DNA from: Dehalococcoidia bacterium | Lineage (GTDB): Bacteria > Chloroflexota > Dehalococcoidia > UBA2979 | Reading direction: 5' to 3' | Length of the DNA: 6,687 bases | NCBI GenBank assembly: GCA_004297315.1 | Contig: SCTU01000316.1 | Coordinates: 1-6,687 of the forward strand | Shown: positions 5,646-6,687 of the stretch, piece after piece | Layout: each line of letters opens with the position of its first letter | Position numbering within the stretch: position 1 is the first letter of the stretch | Notes under the pieces: model-generated | Databases searched by the model: none | The model's input: the letters and a program-made list of their open reading frames with translations, nothing else | What the model was told of the DNA's origin: nothing | Translations under genes and position numbers: made by a program

Positions 5646-6683
5646 GTGAGCACGCAGGCCGCCCGCCCGCTCCTCTCATTCGCGATGCCGACCTATCAGC
5701 ACGGGCACACGTTGTCGCGCGCACTCGACAGCATCCTCTCCGCCCCGCGAGGCGCCGAGATCGAAGTCGTTGTTTCCAACAACGCCTCCACGGACGAGAC
5801 GGCCGCCGTCTTGCATCGGTACGTCACGCGCTACACGAATGTGCGCGCCGAACACCAGCCCGAAAACGTCACGTTCGACGAGAACCTCGCCCGCGCGATG
5901 GACGGTTGCACAGGCCGCTCCATCTGGACGATGTCGAGCGACGACGCACTCGTCGAAGGAGCACTCGAGCGAGTGCTCGCCATCCTCGAATCTGCCGAGG
6001 GCAACCCGATCCTGGTCGGAAACTGGTGGATCGCGGACGGCGACCTGAACCCTGTCCGCATCCGCCGCGCGCCGCACCCCGACCGCCTGCTCACCACTCC
6101 CCGCGAGGCGGTACCCGTCGTCGGCCTCTGGACGCTGTTCATGTCCTGCCTCGTCCTTCCTGCGGACGCGGCGCGCACCCAACTCTTCCGATACCGCAGC
6201 GGCGACGGCCTCACGCACTGGAAGATCGCGACGCGTCTCGCCGCCTGCGGCACCCCCGTGATCGAGGCCGGAGCGCCGATTGTCTCCCAGCGCATGCCGG
6301 ACCCCGTTGACCCGCCGTATTACGACGTCCCGGTCGTGCTGTCCCGGAACATCCGCCGGCACCTCGACACGTTGCGCGTCGAGGTCGGCCTTCCCAGCCC
6401 CACGGCGCGGGCTACCCAGTCGCGCATACTCCGTGTCGTCCTCCGAGGCTTCGTCGGCACCGCCCTCCAGCGCTGGCCCGCACTCGGCCGCCGCTGGTTC
6501 CGTCCGTTGCTGAAAGAGAGTTGGTCGTATCCGGCATTCTGGGCCTGGATCGCTCCGCTCTACGCCATCCCGCGACCGATGCTCCGATCCCTGTGGACGG
6601 CGTACCGCATCGTCCGCAGGAGAGCGTCAGGTCGCACAGGCACATTCGAAGCGGCCGTGATGAGGAGCAAAACGCGTGAATGA
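5646..6683 (+). CDS. Family-2 glycosyltransferase, abequosyltransferase (RfbV)-like
   Basis: The 345-residue product begins with a GT-A domain of glycosyltransferase family 2: LLSFAMPTYQHGHTLSRALDSIL (about 9-31), EVVVSNNASTDET at 40-52 (nucleotide-binding D50), FDENLARAMD at 77-86 and IWTMSSDDALVEGAL at 93-107, where SSDD takes the place of the metal-binding DxD. The order and wording (SNNASTDET, N-FDEN, W-DD) resemble the abequosyltransferase/RfbV group that adds 3,6-dideoxyhexoses to O-antigen units on the inner face of the membrane. This fits the adjacent rfbH, but donor specificity is an inference. The C-terminal third (about 265-330) is basic and aromatic with hydrophobic stretches, suited to peripheral membrane contact. 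The GTG start at 5646 has AGGGG eight bases upstream. The TGA stop overlaps the likely start region of the next gene, so it probably leads an operon running out of the window. Confidence 0.9.
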   Translation: MSTQAARPLLSFAMPTYQHGHTLSRALDSILSAPRGAEIEVVVSNNASTDETAAVLHRYVTRYTNVRAEHQPENVTFDENLARAMDGCTGRSIWTMSSDDALVEGALERVLAILESAEGNPILVGNWWIADGDLNPVRIRRAPHPDRLLTTPREAVPVVGLWTLFMSCLVLPADAARTQLFRYRSGDGLTHWKIATRLAACGTPVIEAGAPIVSQRMPDPVDPPYYDVPVVLSRNIRRHLDTLRVEVGLPSPTARATQSRILRVVLRGFVGTALQRWPALGRRWFRPLLKESWSYPAFWAWIAPLYAIPRPMLRSLWTAYRIVRRRASGRTGTFEAAVMRSKTRE

Positions 6684-6687
6684 GTCA
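6676..6687 (+). CDS. Start of a further gene (partial), overlapping the glycosyltransferase end
   Basis: AGGAG at 6663-6667 is followed after eight bases by GTG (6676), giving V/M-N-E-S before the window ends. An ATG at 6680, in the ATGA overlap arrangement with the preceding stop, is the alternative, with a longer twelve-base spacing. Either start overlaps the glycosyltransferase stop codon and implies translational coupling. Nothing can be said about the product. Confidence 0.45.

Noticed and set aside
1..6687. Search for CRISPR arrays, tRNA/rRNA genes, insertion sequences, phage or defence genes
   Set aside because: No regularly spaced repeats, no cloverleaf-like segment, no transposase or integrase motif and no defence-type domain was seen; the gaps between genes are too short to hide any.

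Overview
The window is very G+C-rich (about two thirds by eye), with third codon positions dominated by G and C, frequent GTG/TTG starts and long spurious open frames on the antisense strands. Several starts are preceded by Shine-Dalgarno sequences. Two genes have a TANNNT-type -10 hexamer (TAGGAT, TAGACT) close upstream. Together this suggests a high-GC free-living bacterium of the Actinomycetota/Chloroflexota kind. That placement is an inference from composition and signal style only; no taxonomic marker is present.

Layout, left to right. (1) Bases 3-38 are the last codons of a gene entering from the left. (2) 105-917 (+) is a stand-alone isocitrate lyase/PEP mutase superfamily enzyme. (3) 1009-2151 (-), convergent with it, is a membrane protein of about 12 segments, rich in histidines and vaguely NnrS/heme-copper-like. 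(4) A 108-base divergent intergenic region leads to a two-gene (+) unit, 2260-3135 and 3164-4153, encoding an atypical NAD-dependent epimerase/dehydratase (extended SDR) and a zinc-independent quinone oxidoreductase-like MDR, 28 bases apart. (5) 4221-5522 (-) is the best-defined gene: an RfbH/AscC/DdhC-type CDP-4-keto-6-deoxy-hexose 3-dehydrase, with the catalytic Lys-to-His replacement and all four [2Fe-2S] cysteines at canonical spacing. (6) After a 123-base divergent region with a perfect inverted repeat, 5646-6683 (+) encodes a family-2 glycosyltransferase whose N-terminal half resembles abequosyltransferase-type enzymes. A further gene apparently starts at its 3' end (from about 6676).

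How the genes relate. The right part reads as the edge of a surface-polysaccharide locus: RfbH removes the C3 hydroxyl on the way to a 3,6-dideoxyhexose, and the neighbouring glycosyltransferase could transfer such a sugar. The CDP-glucose-forming genes (rfbF, rfbG) and the E3 reductase are not in the window. The left and middle genes are general oxidoreductase/lyase/membrane functions with no visible link to sugar synthesis; the epimerase and the quinone oxidoreductase are probably co-transcribed. No RNA genes, CRISPR arrays, insertion sequences, phage genes or long repeats were seen, and no gene-free stretch exceeds 300 bases. I found no convincing previously undescribed system; the points most worth a second look are the RfbH/glycosyltransferase pair and the unassigned membrane protein.
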